Positions 8,443-16,756 of a DNA stretch of 64,000 nucleotides are shown piece after piece. Each line of letters opens with the position of its first letter. Positions within the stretch are counted from its first letter, which is position 1. The DNA is taken from NCBI GenBank assembly GCA_001570385.1, contig BBYL01000029.1, positions 62,001 through 126,000 of the forward strand. The letters run 5' to 3'. This stretch comes from Microtetraspora glauca. GTDB lineage: Bacteria > Actinomycetota > Actinomycetes > Streptosporangiales > Streptosporangiaceae. Position numbers and translations under genes: made by a program. Below the pieces are notes generated by a model. The model worked only from the letters and a program-made list of their open reading frames with translations. It had not been told where the DNA came from and ran no database searches.

Positions 8443-10497
8443 TCATGCCCCGGCGGCGCGCTCACGCAACACGCGTCGCTGCTGTTCGAGGGCGACGAGC
8501 TCGCCGAAGAGACGGTTGTACTCCTGCTGCTCCTCCACCGGGTTCAGCCGCTGGAGCCGGGCCTTGATCTGCGTGACGGACCGGCCGACCGCGGTCTCCA
8601 GCAGCCGGGCGAGCACGGCCGCGCCGTACCGCTCCTCGCCGCCGGTCTCGGTGCGCAGCTCCTCGACGGCGAACCGGGTGAGCGCCGGGCGCAACTCGTC
8701 GTTCGCCGCCCCGAGGAGGCGGTCGACCCACTCCTGCCCTCCGGAGCCGCCGGAAGTGGTGCCGCCCGCGGCCGTGATCACGCCGTACAGCGCGGCGTGC
8801 TCGGGCCGGATGAACGCGTCGGCGCCGAGCGCGTCGAACTCGGGTCCGAGCAGGGCGGGCCGCTGGACGGCCAGCTTCAGGGCCTCCGCCTCCAGCTTGG
8901 CGACGGGGTCGACGGACTCCTGCCGGCCGGCCCGCCCCTGCTCAGGCCCGCCGTACTGCTGTCCCTGGCGGTGCTGCCCGTGCTGGGGCCCCTGCTGCCG
9001 TCCGTACGGGCCGCTCTGGCCGGGCCGGCCACCCTGCTGGCCGTACCGGCCCTGCTGATCATGTCGGCCCTGCTGGTCATACCGGCCCTGCTGGTCGTGC
9101 CGGCCGGGCTGACCGGGGCGAGCACCCTGGCCGCCCTGGCCGCCCTGGCCGCCCTGGCCGATCGCCTGCTGGACGCGCTCGATGACGAACCCCTCGTCCA
9201 TGAAGCCGAGCCAGCGGTCCAGGTCCACGACGTACGTCTTGCGCAGCCCGGGGTCCTTGATCGAGGCGACCACCGGGGCGACCGCGTCGAGCGCGCCGAG
9301 CCGCCCCTCGTTGGTGGCCAGGTCGTAGCGGGAGATCACGCTGCGGATGGCGAACGCGAACAGCGGCTCCCGGCTCGCGATCAGGTCCCGGACCGCGGCG
9401 TCGCCGTGCTTCACCCGCAGGTCGCACGGGTCGAGGCCGTCGGGCTGCACGGCGACGAACGTCTGGGTGACGAACTTCTGCTCGTCCTGGAACGCCCGCA
9501 GGGCGGCCTTCTGCCCGGCGGAGTCGCCGTCGAACGTGAAGATCACCTCGCCGCGGAACTCGGCCTGGTCGAGCAGGAGGCGCCGTAGGACCTTGATGTG
9601 TTCCTCGCCGAAGGACGTGCCGCAGGTCGCCACCGCCGTCGGCACCCCGGCCAGGTGGCAGGCCATGACGTCGGTGTAGCCCTCGACGATGACCGCCTGG
9701 GAGCGGCGGGAGATCTCCCGCTTGGCCAGGTCCACGCCGTACAGCACGGAGCTCTTGTGGTAGATCGGGCTCTCGGGGGTGTTGAGGTATTTCGGACCGT
9801 CGTCGGACTCGAGCAGCTTGCGCGCCCCGAACCCGATCACGTCGCCGGTGATGTCTCTGATCGGCCAGACCAGCCGGCCACGGAACCGGTCGATGGGCCC
9901 CCGGCGGCCCTCCTTGGCCAGCCCGCCCTTGATCAGCTCCTGGGACGTGAACCCGCGCGCCATCAGATGCCGGGACAGCGCCTCCCACCCGGCGGGCGCG
10001 TGCCCGACGCCGAACCGCTCGGCGTCCACCCGCTCGAAGCCGCGCTCGGACAGGAACCGCCGGCCGGGCGCCGCGTCGGGGCTGGCGAGTTGCTCGGCGT
10101 AGAACTCGGCGGCGGCGCGGTGGGCCTCGATGAGCCTGACCCGCTCGCCCTGCTCGCGCCCGGGGACGTAGCCACCCTGCTCGTAGCGGAGCTGGATCCC
10201 GGCGCGCTGCGCGAGACGTTCGACGGCCTCGGAGAACGAGAGGTTCTCGATCTTGCGGACGAACGTGATGACGTCGCCGCCCTCGGCGCAGCCGAAACAG
10301 TAGTAGTAGCCGCGGGCCGGCGTCACGTTGAAGGACGGCGACTTCTCGTCATGGAAGGGGCACAGTCCCTTCAGGTTGCCGCCGCCGGCGTTGCGCAGCT
10401 GGATGTGCTCCCCCACGACGTCGGCGATCGGCGAACGCTCCCGTACGAGCGCGATGTCCTCGTCGCTGATCCGCCCTGCACCGCTACGCCCTGCCAC
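8443..10497 (-). CDS. dnaG: DNA primase
   Basis: DnaG makes RNA primers at the replication fork. The GTG at 10497 starts VAGRSGAGRISDEDIALVRE, the normal DnaG N-terminus; total 684 residues. The CHC2 zinc finger uses Cys46, His49, Cys67 and Cys70 (CPFH and CFGC). The TOPRIM core shows VIVEGYTDVMACH (Glu about 272) and TFDGDSAGQKAA near 320. Between the polymerase core and the C-terminal DnaB-binding domain lies a long low-complexity Gly/Gln/Arg linker (about residues 446-524) built from short tandem repeats. Upstream is a 139-bp gap shared with a divergent lipoprotein gene. Confidence 0.95.
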   Translation of the reverse strand: MAGRSGAGRISDEDIALVRERSPIADVVGEHIQLRNAGGGNLKGLCPFHDEKSPSFNVTPARGYYYCFGCAEGGDVITFVRKIENLSFSEAVERLAQRAGIQLRYEQGGYVPGREQGERVRLIEAHRAAAEFYAEQLASPDAAPGRRFLSERGFERVDAERFGVGHAPAGWEALSRHLMARGFTSQELIKGGLAKEGRRGPIDRFRGRLVWPIRDITGDVIGFGARKLLESDDGPKYLNTPESPIYHKSSVLYGVDLAKREISRRSQAVIVEGYTDVMACHLAGVPTAVATCGTSFGEEHIKVLRRLLLDQAEFRGEVIFTFDGDSAGQKAALRAFQDEQKFVTQTFVAVQPDGLDPCDLRVKHGDAAVRDLIASREPLFAFAIRSVISRYDLATNEGRLGALDAVAPVVASIKDPGLRKTYVVDLDRWLGFMDEGFVIERVQQAIGQGGQGGQGGQGARPGQPGRHDQQGRYDQQGRHDQQGRYGQQGGRPGQSGPYGRQQGPQHGQHRQGQQYGGPEQGRAGRQESVDPVAKLEAEALKLAVQRPALLGPEFDALGADAFIRPEHAALYGVITAAGGTTSGGSGGQEWVDRLLGAANDELRPALTRFAVEELRTETGGEERYGAAVLARLLETAVGRSVTQIKARLQRLNPVEEQQEYNRLFGELVALEQQRRVLRERAAGA
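9028..9162 (-). repeat. In-frame tandem repeats in the DnaG linker
   Basis: Two adjoining arrays code low-complexity protein. At about 9129-9162, 9-bp units (CCCTGGCCG on the plus strand) encode repeated GGQ. At about 9028-9105, 15-18-bp units encode RHDQQG/RYDQQG variants. Both keep the primase frame. Confidence 0.8.
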
Positions 10498-10636
10498 GCT
10501 CGCGAGTTTAGGCCCTTGGAGCGACGTCGTGGGCGGGGCCTTCCCGAGACCGTATTTCGGTAACGGGTCGTGACCGAAAACGAGGTCGGTTACAAAGGAA
10601 TCGTCGTATCTCGCTAACGTCGAGCGGGTGGAGATC

Positions 10637-11518
10637 ATGCGATCGGGCAGACTGGCCGCCGTCGTGGCCGCCGCGGTGGCCACCACCGGGCTGGCCTCGG
10701 CGTGCGGAGCACCGGCCGGAGTGGCCGGGGTGAGCACGATGCCGCCCGTCCCCAGGGCCGAGGAGCCACCCTCGGCCTCGCCGGACGGCGCCGCGAGCGC
10801 CTCCCCGAGCGGCGCCCTCGGCGGCGACAGCGCCCACATGCGCTCCGTCGTCCCGCCCACGGGCCCCGAGCCCGTACGGCTCCCGCCGCCCAAGGTGTCG
10901 GCGTTCACCTACGCGTTCCCGGTCAAGGGGTGCCGGGTGTCGTACGCGCGGCAGCTGCTCGTGCTGCCGAAGACCACGATCTGGGCGGGCAAGGGATGCA
11001 CCTTCGTCTCACCCACCGACGGCGTGGTCCGCGAGGTCAACGTGCAGAACAGGTGGCTGCCGTCCACCGACCGCGGCCAGGACCGCGAGGGCCGTTTCGT
11101 CACGGTCGTCGGCGAGGACGGCGTGCTCTACCTGGGCGGCCATCTCGACTCGATCGAGCCGGGCGTGCGGCCGGGGGCCAAGGTCAAGGCCGGCCAGCCG
11201 CTCGGCCGGCTCGGCAACTCGGGCAACGCCCGCGACACCGCCAGCAACCTCTACTTCGCCATCTCCTGGCCGGCCGCGCCGGAGCACTGGTGGATCAGGC
11301 GCGGCATGGTCGAACCCTGGGACTACCTCGACGCCTGGTACAACGGCAACCGCACGCTGTCCCCGAAGAAGGCCGTGTTCGCCCTGCGCAAGCGGGTCGG
11401 CAAGCTGCCCGCCTGCGACCGGTTGTGCGCCTCGAAGCCTCCGGCCACGAAGAAGCCGTCCACCGGCAACAAGCGGCACGAGTCCGACGAGAGTCCCCCC
11501 GTGGTCACTCCGGGCTGA
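10637..11518 (+). CDS. Lipoprotein with degenerate M23 (LytM-like) domain
   Basis: A 293-residue exported protein. The signal peptide MRSGRLAAVVAAAVATTGLA ends in SAC, consistent with lipoprotein processing. The ATG at 10637 follows GGTGGAG; an upstream GTG at 10628 is possible. A Pro/Ser/Ala-rich linker leads to an M23 fold: KGCTFVSPTDGVVREV, LGGHLDSIEPGV (His169 by this start), and KAGQPLGRLGNSGNARDTAS. Active M23 peptidases need HxxxD and a final HxH. Here no HxxxD is seen, and the last motif reads SNLYFAIS, so metal binding should be lost. It is more likely a wall-binding or amidase-activating protein, as with EnvC/NlpD. The tail is basic. Confidence 0.75.
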   Translation: MRSGRLAAVVAAAVATTGLASACGAPAGVAGVSTMPPVPRAEEPPSASPDGAASASPSGALGGDSAHMRSVVPPTGPEPVRLPPPKVSAFTYAFPVKGCRVSYARQLLVLPKTTIWAGKGCTFVSPTDGVVREVNVQNRWLPSTDRGQDREGRFVTVVGEDGVLYLGGHLDSIEPGVRPGAKVKAGQPLGRLGNSGNARDTASNLYFAISWPAAPEHWWIRRGMVEPWDYLDAWYNGNRTLSPKKAVFALRKRVGKLPACDRLCASKPPATKKPSTGNKRHESDESPPVVTPG

Positions 11519-11645
11519 CCCGCCCGGCGCGGGTCGCCGGGCGGGATCGCGCGGGCGGGTCGCCGGGCACGGCAGCCGGGCGACATCGGGTGGGCGGGTC
11601 ACCGGACGCGGCGGCCGGCAGGGGGCCGGGCGAGACGTTCCGTCG

Positions 11646-12872
11646 TCAGCCGGCCAGGAGGTCGTCGAGCGGGACGGCCGGGTCGGCGAGCCGGGCCGGG
11701 TCCACGGCGGTGCCGCCGTACCCGGCACGCACCAGCTCCTGGATCTTCTCGGTCATGTCCCACACGTTCACGTTCATCCCGGCGAGGACCCGGCCCTCCT
11801 TCAGCCAGAAGGCGATGAACTCCAGGCTGTCCACCGACCCCCGGTAGACGACCCGGTCGTGGCCGGTGATGTCGCCGGAGAACTCCATCCCCAGCTCGAA
11901 CTGGTCGGTGAAGAAGTACGGCACGCGGTCGTAGACGACGTCGTGCCCGAGCATGGCGCGGGCCGCGGCCGGGCCGCCGTTCAGCGCGTTGGCCCAGTGC
12001 TCGACCCGGATCGGGCGGCCCAGCAGGGGGTTCATCGCCTCGGCGACGTCGCCCGCGGCGTAGATGTCGGGGTGCGAGGTGCGCAGGGAGGCGTCCACGA
12101 CGATCCCGTTCGCGACCTCCAGCCCCGCGCCGCGGGCCAGTTCGACGTTGGGAGCGGCGCCGATGCCGACCACCACGTCGTCCGCGGGCAACGCCTGACC
12201 GTCCGACGTGACCACCGTGCGGGCGTGCGCCGTCCCTCCCAGGCTCGCCACGGAGACGCCGAGGCGCAGGTCGACGCCGTGCCGCCGGTGCAGCTCGGCG
12301 AAGATCTCTCCGACGGCCGGGCCGAAGGTCCGGTACAGCGGAGCCGGGTCCGGCTCGACGATCGTCACCGCGCATCCCGCCTCACGGGCCGCGGCGGCGG
12401 TCTCCAGCCCGATCCAGCCCCCACCGATGATCACGACGTTCCCCTGGTGGGCGAACGCGGCGCGCAGCGCCTGGCTGTCCGCGAGCGTACGCAGATAGTG
12501 CACGCCCTCCAGGTCCGCGCCCTCGACCGGCAGCGGACGCGGCGTCGCGCCCGTGGCGATCAGCAACTTGTCGTACGGCTGCCGCTCGCCTGAGGCGAGA
12601 TGGACGGTGTGCCCGTCGGGATCGACGGCGGTGGCCGCGACGCCCAGGAGCAGCCGCACGTCGTGCTCGGTGTACCAGCCGGGGTCGTGCACGTAGACCT
12701 TCGCCAGCTCGGTGGTCCCCTTGAGATAGCCCTTGGAGAGCGGCGGACGTTCGTACGGGCGCTCCTGCTCGGCCCCGATCAGCACGATCTCGCCGGTGAA
12801 GCCCTCCTCGCGGAGCGTCTGGGCCGCTTTCGCGCCCGCCAGGCCCGCTCCGACAATCGCGTACGTCGACAT
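11646..12872 (-). CDS. FAD/NAD(P)-dependent oxidoreductase (ferredoxin-reductase type)
   Basis: 408 residues from ATG 12872, placed after GAGGGG; a GTG two codons earlier is weaker. The N-terminal FAD motif is AIVGAGLAGAKAAQTLREEG, the NAD(P)H motif is NVVIIGGGWIGLETAAAAR, and the second FAD motif is SHPDIYAAGDVAE. ERPPLSKGYLKG and a C-terminal reductase domain (EFIAFWLKEGRVLAGMNVN) match rhodocoxin/putidaredoxin-reductase-like enzymes that pass electrons from NAD(P)H to ferredoxins or P450 systems. No ferredoxin or P450 gene is nearby, so the partner is unknown. It ends convergent with the M23 lipoprotein over a 127-bp GC-rich gap with repeated GCGGGTCGCCGGGC-like words. Confidence 0.85.
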   Translation of the reverse strand: MSTYAIVGAGLAGAKAAQTLREEGFTGEIVLIGAEQERPYERPPLSKGYLKGTTELAKVYVHDPGWYTEHDVRLLLGVAATAVDPDGHTVHLASGERQPYDKLLIATGATPRPLPVEGADLEGVHYLRTLADSQALRAAFAHQGNVVIIGGGWIGLETAAAAREAGCAVTIVEPDPAPLYRTFGPAVGEIFAELHRRHGVDLRLGVSVASLGGTAHARTVVTSDGQALPADDVVVGIGAAPNVELARGAGLEVANGIVVDASLRTSHPDIYAAGDVAEAMNPLLGRPIRVEHWANALNGGPAAARAMLGHDVVYDRVPYFFTDQFELGMEFSGDITGHDRVVYRGSVDSLEFIAFWLKEGRVLAGMNVNVWDMTEKIQELVRAGYGGTAVDPARLADPAVPLDDLLAG

Positions 12873-12995
12873 CTGCACCCCTCACTCCCGGCTTTCGCGC
12901 AGTATCCGCCTGTGATCGCCCGGCGTCGAACGGAACGCGCCGGATCTCGTACCAGGTGCCCGGGAACGGGGGCCGGATTCCTGCCCGGCGTGATC

Positions 12996-14270
12996 TCAGG
13001 CGAGACGCCGGCGCCAGGCGACGGCCGACACGTCGGTGAGCGAGGCGATCTGGTCGACGACGGCGCGCAGCCGTCCGGCGTCGTCGGGGGCGTTCTCGAA
13101 GGCGGGGCGCAGCGCGGGTTCGAGGGTCGCGGGAGCGCCCGCCGCGATCAGCGAGGCCAGTTCGGCGATGAGCTCCCGCTGGAGGGCCTGGGTCGCGTGG
13201 TGCGCCTCGCGGGACATCACGTAGTGCGCGGTCACGCCCTTGAGCAGCGCGCACTCCAGCCGCGTGGTCCTGGGGACGACCAGGTCCGCCGAGTGCCGTC
13301 CGGCCGGGGGTTCGGGCCGGTACGCGTACGCCTCGCGGGTGGCGTCCTGGGCTGACCTGCAGAAGCGCCCGATGAGGGAGCTGGTGAGGCGCTTGAGCGA
13401 GGCGAGGTCGTCGAGGCCGCCGACGAACGGCCCGGCGAACCTCGCCGGCCAGATCGGATCGGTGACCAGCCGCGCGAACGTCTCCGCCAGCTCGGCGAGG
13501 TCGGCGTCGGGCGCGTACCACTCCCGGGTCAGGCGGCAGACCTCCAGGCGTTCCTCCGGGTCGCGGAGCGCCTCCGGGGTGACGTGGCCGCAGTGCAGCG
13601 CGTCCTCCAGGTCGTGCACCGAGTACGCGACGTCGTCGGCCCAGTCCATGATCTGCGCCTCGAAGCTGACACGGTAGTCAGGGGTGCCCTCACGGACCCA
13701 GGCGAAGATGGGGGCGTCGTCCGGGTAGACGCAGTACGGCCGGCCGTCGCGCGCCTGCGGGACGCCGGGAACCCGGCAGGTGTCGCTCGTCCAGGGGTAC
13801 TTGCAGACGGCGTCGAGCGCCGCCCTGGTGAGGTTGAGTCCGGCACTGCGGCCGTCCTCGGTGAGCACCTTGGCCTCCAGCCGGGTGAGCAGCCGCAGGT
13901 TCTGCGCGTTGCCCTGGAAGCCGCCGCACGGGGCGGCCAACTCGTTCAGCGCGACCTCGCCGTTGTGGCCGAACGGCGGGTGCCCGAGGTCGTGGGCGAG
14001 GCAGGCGGTCTCGACCAGGTCGGGGTCCCGGCCGAGGATCTTGCCCATCTCCCTGCCGATCTGCGCGCATTCCAGGGAGTGGGTGAGCCGGGTGCGGTTG
14101 CTGTGCAGGCTGTGGTCGGACGGCGTGACCACCTGGGTCTTGGCCGCGAGCCTTCGGAGGGACGCGCTGTGCATGACCCGGGCGCGGTCCCGCTCGAAGG
14201 CGCCGCGTTCGGGGTCGCCCGGGGGTTCGGGCACCCATCGTGCCTGGTCGTGCTCGTCATAGCGGTTCAT
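12996..14270 (-). CDS. dgt: Deoxyguanosinetriphosphate triphosphohydrolase-like protein
   Basis: HD-domain phosphohydrolase of 424 residues, cleaving dNTPs to nucleoside and triphosphate. The metal-binding His of the HD domain is in NRTRLTHSLECAQIGREMG, the HD pair in ACLAHDLGHPPFGHNGE, and a further Asp in MDWADDVAYSVHDLEDAL. N-terminal RRLAAKTQVVTPSDHSLHSN is typical of the long actinobacterial Dgt. It starts at ATG 14270. It lies in the conserved dnaG-dgt-ppdK neighbourhood, where it would tune nucleotide pools near replication genes. Confidence 0.92.
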   Translation of the reverse strand: MNRYDEHDQARWVPEPPGDPERGAFERDRARVMHSASLRRLAAKTQVVTPSDHSLHSNRTRLTHSLECAQIGREMGKILGRDPDLVETACLAHDLGHPPFGHNGEVALNELAAPCGGFQGNAQNLRLLTRLEAKVLTEDGRSAGLNLTRAALDAVCKYPWTSDTCRVPGVPQARDGRPYCVYPDDAPIFAWVREGTPDYRVSFEAQIMDWADDVAYSVHDLEDALHCGHVTPEALRDPEERLEVCRLTREWYAPDADLAELAETFARLVTDPIWPARFAGPFVGGLDDLASLKRLTSSLIGRFCRSAQDATREAYAYRPEPPAGRHSADLVVPRTTRLECALLKGVTAHYVMSREAHHATQALQRELIAELASLIAAGAPATLEPALRPAFENAPDDAGRLRAVVDQIASLTDVSAVAWRRRLA

Positions 14271-14841
14271 CTGTCCTCCTTCCCCGGCATCGGGGAGGAG
14301 GAGAGTACCCCTTTGGGCCTCATTTCACGATAAACGCCTCTAAAACCATCAGTGACCGGTGCTCCAGTCGACGGCCCTCGCCAGTGGCACGCCGGGGCGG
14401 TAGTGCCTCCGGTCCGGGCCCACCTGCGGAACGGGTTCGGCCGGGCGGCGACGCCGGCCGCGGTGGAGCGCCGAGCGCATAGCCCTACATCACTGACCGC
14501 ATTTCTGTCAATAATGCCGTCAACCCATCTTGCCGACCGCTCCGGATGGCACGGACGACACGGACCAGACACGCCGATGATCGACCCATTTCACCGTTCA
14601 GCCTGCTCACGGCGGGCGGGGAGCGCACTGCCCGAACGGAGGGCGGCCGGTCCCCGCCCCTTCGGAGCAGGGGCTCCGCGACGGAAATCCATGCTGTCCC
14701 CGAGGTGACATAACCCTGAATTGTTGACTGCCAATCTCACCATATTGCGCTGTATGACGAGTTTCGCAATCTTGCCGATGAGCAACCGCGCGATAACCAT
14801 CAGTGGCCGAACAGTCACCCTCTGCACTGGAGGCCACCAGT
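14271..14841. other. 571-bp intergenic region between dgt and the subtilase
   Basis: I find no convincing gene. Several short frames cross it, but none has a ribosome site or recognisable protein. It is less GC-rich than its surroundings (for example 14500-14520 and 14707-14800), consistent with divergent promoters. A word ACCATCAGTGRCC occurs at 14345-14357 and again at 14796-14808, just in front of the subtilase. Confidence 0.5.
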
Positions 14842-16683
14842 ATGAGAACGGTCCCCCTGCTCCTGCGGCTCACGGCCGTGGGAGCCGCGTCGGCCATGGT
14901 GCTCACCGGAACATGCGCCGGCACGGCCACCGCGGCCACCGCGGCCGTCGCGCGCCCGCACGCCCCCTCGGACACGATCCGCGGCACCAGTTCCCCCGAT
15001 GCCATCCCCGACCAGTACATCGTCGTACTCAAGAACACCGGCGAGAACCGCAGGCGCGGCGCGGTCCGCATCGCCGGCGACCTCTCCTCCAAGCACCACG
15101 GCACCCTGCGGCACATCTTCCGCAAGGTCATGATGGGCTTCTCCGTCAAGATGACTCAGGCGAACGCCGTGGAGCTGGCCGCTGACAGCTCCGTCCGGTA
15201 CGTGGAGCAGGACCAGAAGATCACCGTCAACGACACCCAGCGCGACGCCACCTGGGGTCTGGACCGCATCGACCAGCCGGCGCTCCCGCTCAGCGGCACG
15301 TACACCTATCCGACCACCGCGTCCAACGTGCACGCGTACATCATCGACACCGGCATCCTGACCACGCACAGCGACTTCGGCGGCCGGGCGAGCAGTGGAT
15401 ACGACTTCGTCGACAACGACACCGATGCCACCGACTGCCATGGTCACGGCACCCACGTCGCCGGCACCATCGGCGGCAACACGTACGGCGTGGCCAAGGG
15501 TGTCAAGCTCGTCGGCGTCCGCGTGCTCGACTGTTCGGGCAACGGCGCCGTCTCCAGCGTGATCGCGGGCGTCGACTGGGTGACGTCCAACGCGATCAAA
15601 CCGGCGGTGGCCAACATGAGCCTCGGCGGCGGCTCGAGCACCGCCCTGGACAGCGCCGTGTCCAGGTCCATCGCCTCCGGCGTCACCTACGGCGTGGCCG
15701 CCGGGAACGACGGCACCGACGCCTGCTCCGGCTCGCCGAGCCGACTCCCCGAGGCGATCACCGTGGGCGCGACGTCCTCCAACGACGGCCGGCCGTCCTG
15801 GTCCAACTACGGCAGCTGCCTGGACGTCTTCGCACCCGGCGAGTCCATCACCTCCGACTGGTACACGGGCGGCACCGCGACGAACACGATCAGCGGCACC
15901 TCGATGGCCACCCCGCACGTCGTCGGCACGGCGGCGCTGATCCTGGGCCTCACTCCCGGCGCCACCCCCGCGCAGGTGGCCTCGGCGATCGTCTCCCAGG
16001 CGACCACGAACAAGGTGACCAATCCGGGAGCCGGCTCGCCGAACCGGCTCCTCTACACCGGCAGGCTCGGCGGCGGTACCACGCCCAGCCCGTCACCGTC
16101 CCCCACCCCGACCCCGACGGTGTCGCCGACGCAGCCCGGTGGCACCACCGTCTTCTCCGACAACTTCGAGACGCTCACCGGCTGGATCACCAACCCGGCC
16201 CTCACCGACACCGCCACCTTCGGCCAGTGGATGCGCGCCCGGCCGGAGGCCACCAGCGCGAACGGCGTCGCCACCCAGCTCGGCACCCCGACCAGCGGGA
16301 GCTACGACCTGGTCACCGGACCGTTCGCCGGGTTCGAGGCCGGCACCTGGGACCTGGACGGCGGGGTCACCACGATCCAGTCACCGGCGATCAGGCTGCC
16401 CTCCTCCGGCAAGCTGACTCTGGCGCTCAGCTGGTATCTCGCCCACCTCAACAACGCGACGAACGCGGACTACTTCCGGGTCCGCGTGGTCGGCTCGACC
16501 ACGACCACGGTGCTGCGGCAGGTCGGCTCGCCGACGAACCGGGCCGCCGCGTGGGCCAGGGCCACCGCCGACATCTCCTCCTACGCCGGTCAAACCGTAC
16601 GGATCGTCATCGACGCCGCCGACGCCGCCGAGCCGAGCCTCATCGAGGCCGCCGTCGACGACGTGGTCATCACGCGAAGCTGA
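14842..16683 (+). CDS. Secreted subtilisin-like serine protease with C-terminal beta domain
   Basis: 613 residues from ATG 14842, eight bases after GGAGG. The signal peptide begins MRTVPLLLRLTAVGAASAMV. It is followed by an I9 propeptide (IPDQYIVVLKNTGENRR), then the S8 domain with catalytic Asp169 (YIIDTGI), His202 (GHGTHVAGTIGG) and Ser354 (SGTSMATPHV); this is the proteinase K-like subfamily. A PSPSPTPTPT linker leads to a C-terminal jelly-roll-like domain (FSDNFETLTGWITN to AAVDDVVITRS) that probably binds carbohydrate or shields the enzyme. It is an extracellular protease, monocistronic with a long upstream region. Confidence 0.93.
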   Translation: MRTVPLLLRLTAVGAASAMVLTGTCAGTATAATAAVARPHAPSDTIRGTSSPDAIPDQYIVVLKNTGENRRRGAVRIAGDLSSKHHGTLRHIFRKVMMGFSVKMTQANAVELAADSSVRYVEQDQKITVNDTQRDATWGLDRIDQPALPLSGTYTYPTTASNVHAYIIDTGILTTHSDFGGRASSGYDFVDNDTDATDCHGHGTHVAGTIGGNTYGVAKGVKLVGVRVLDCSGNGAVSSVIAGVDWVTSNAIKPAVANMSLGGGSSTALDSAVSRSIASGVTYGVAAGNDGTDACSGSPSRLPEAITVGATSSNDGRPSWSNYGSCLDVFAPGESITSDWYTGGTATNTISGTSMATPHVVGTAALILGLTPGATPAQVASAIVSQATTNKVTNPGAGSPNRLLYTGRLGGGTTPSPSPSPTPTPTVSPTQPGGTTVFSDNFETLTGWITNPALTDTATFGQWMRARPEATSANGVATQLGTPTSGSYDLVTGPFAGFEAGTWDLDGGVTTIQSPAIRLPSSGKLTLALSWYLAHLNNATNADYFRVRVVGSTTTTVLRQVGSPTNRAAAWARATADISSYAGQTVRIVIDAADAAEPSLIEAAVDDVVITRS

Positions 16684-16756
16684 CCCGACCTGACCTCACG
16701 TGATACCCGGAAGACGGCCGCTCCTCCGGCGACTGCCAAACCGGTCCGGTCGCGCG

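Noticed and set aside
10555..10579. Inverted repeat TTTCGGT / ACCGAAA upstream of the M23 lipoprotein, considered as a c-di-AMP riboswitch
   Set aside because: The leader is only about 130 bp and lacks the conserved ydaO core; at most it is an operator.
11519..11645. GC-rich repeated words between the M23 and reductase genes
   Set aside because: Units are irregular and short, explained by composition; no clear stem.
14591..14827. 78-residue frame on the minus strand between dgt and the subtilase
   Set aside because: No homology-like features and no ribosome site; it covers the subtilase promoter.
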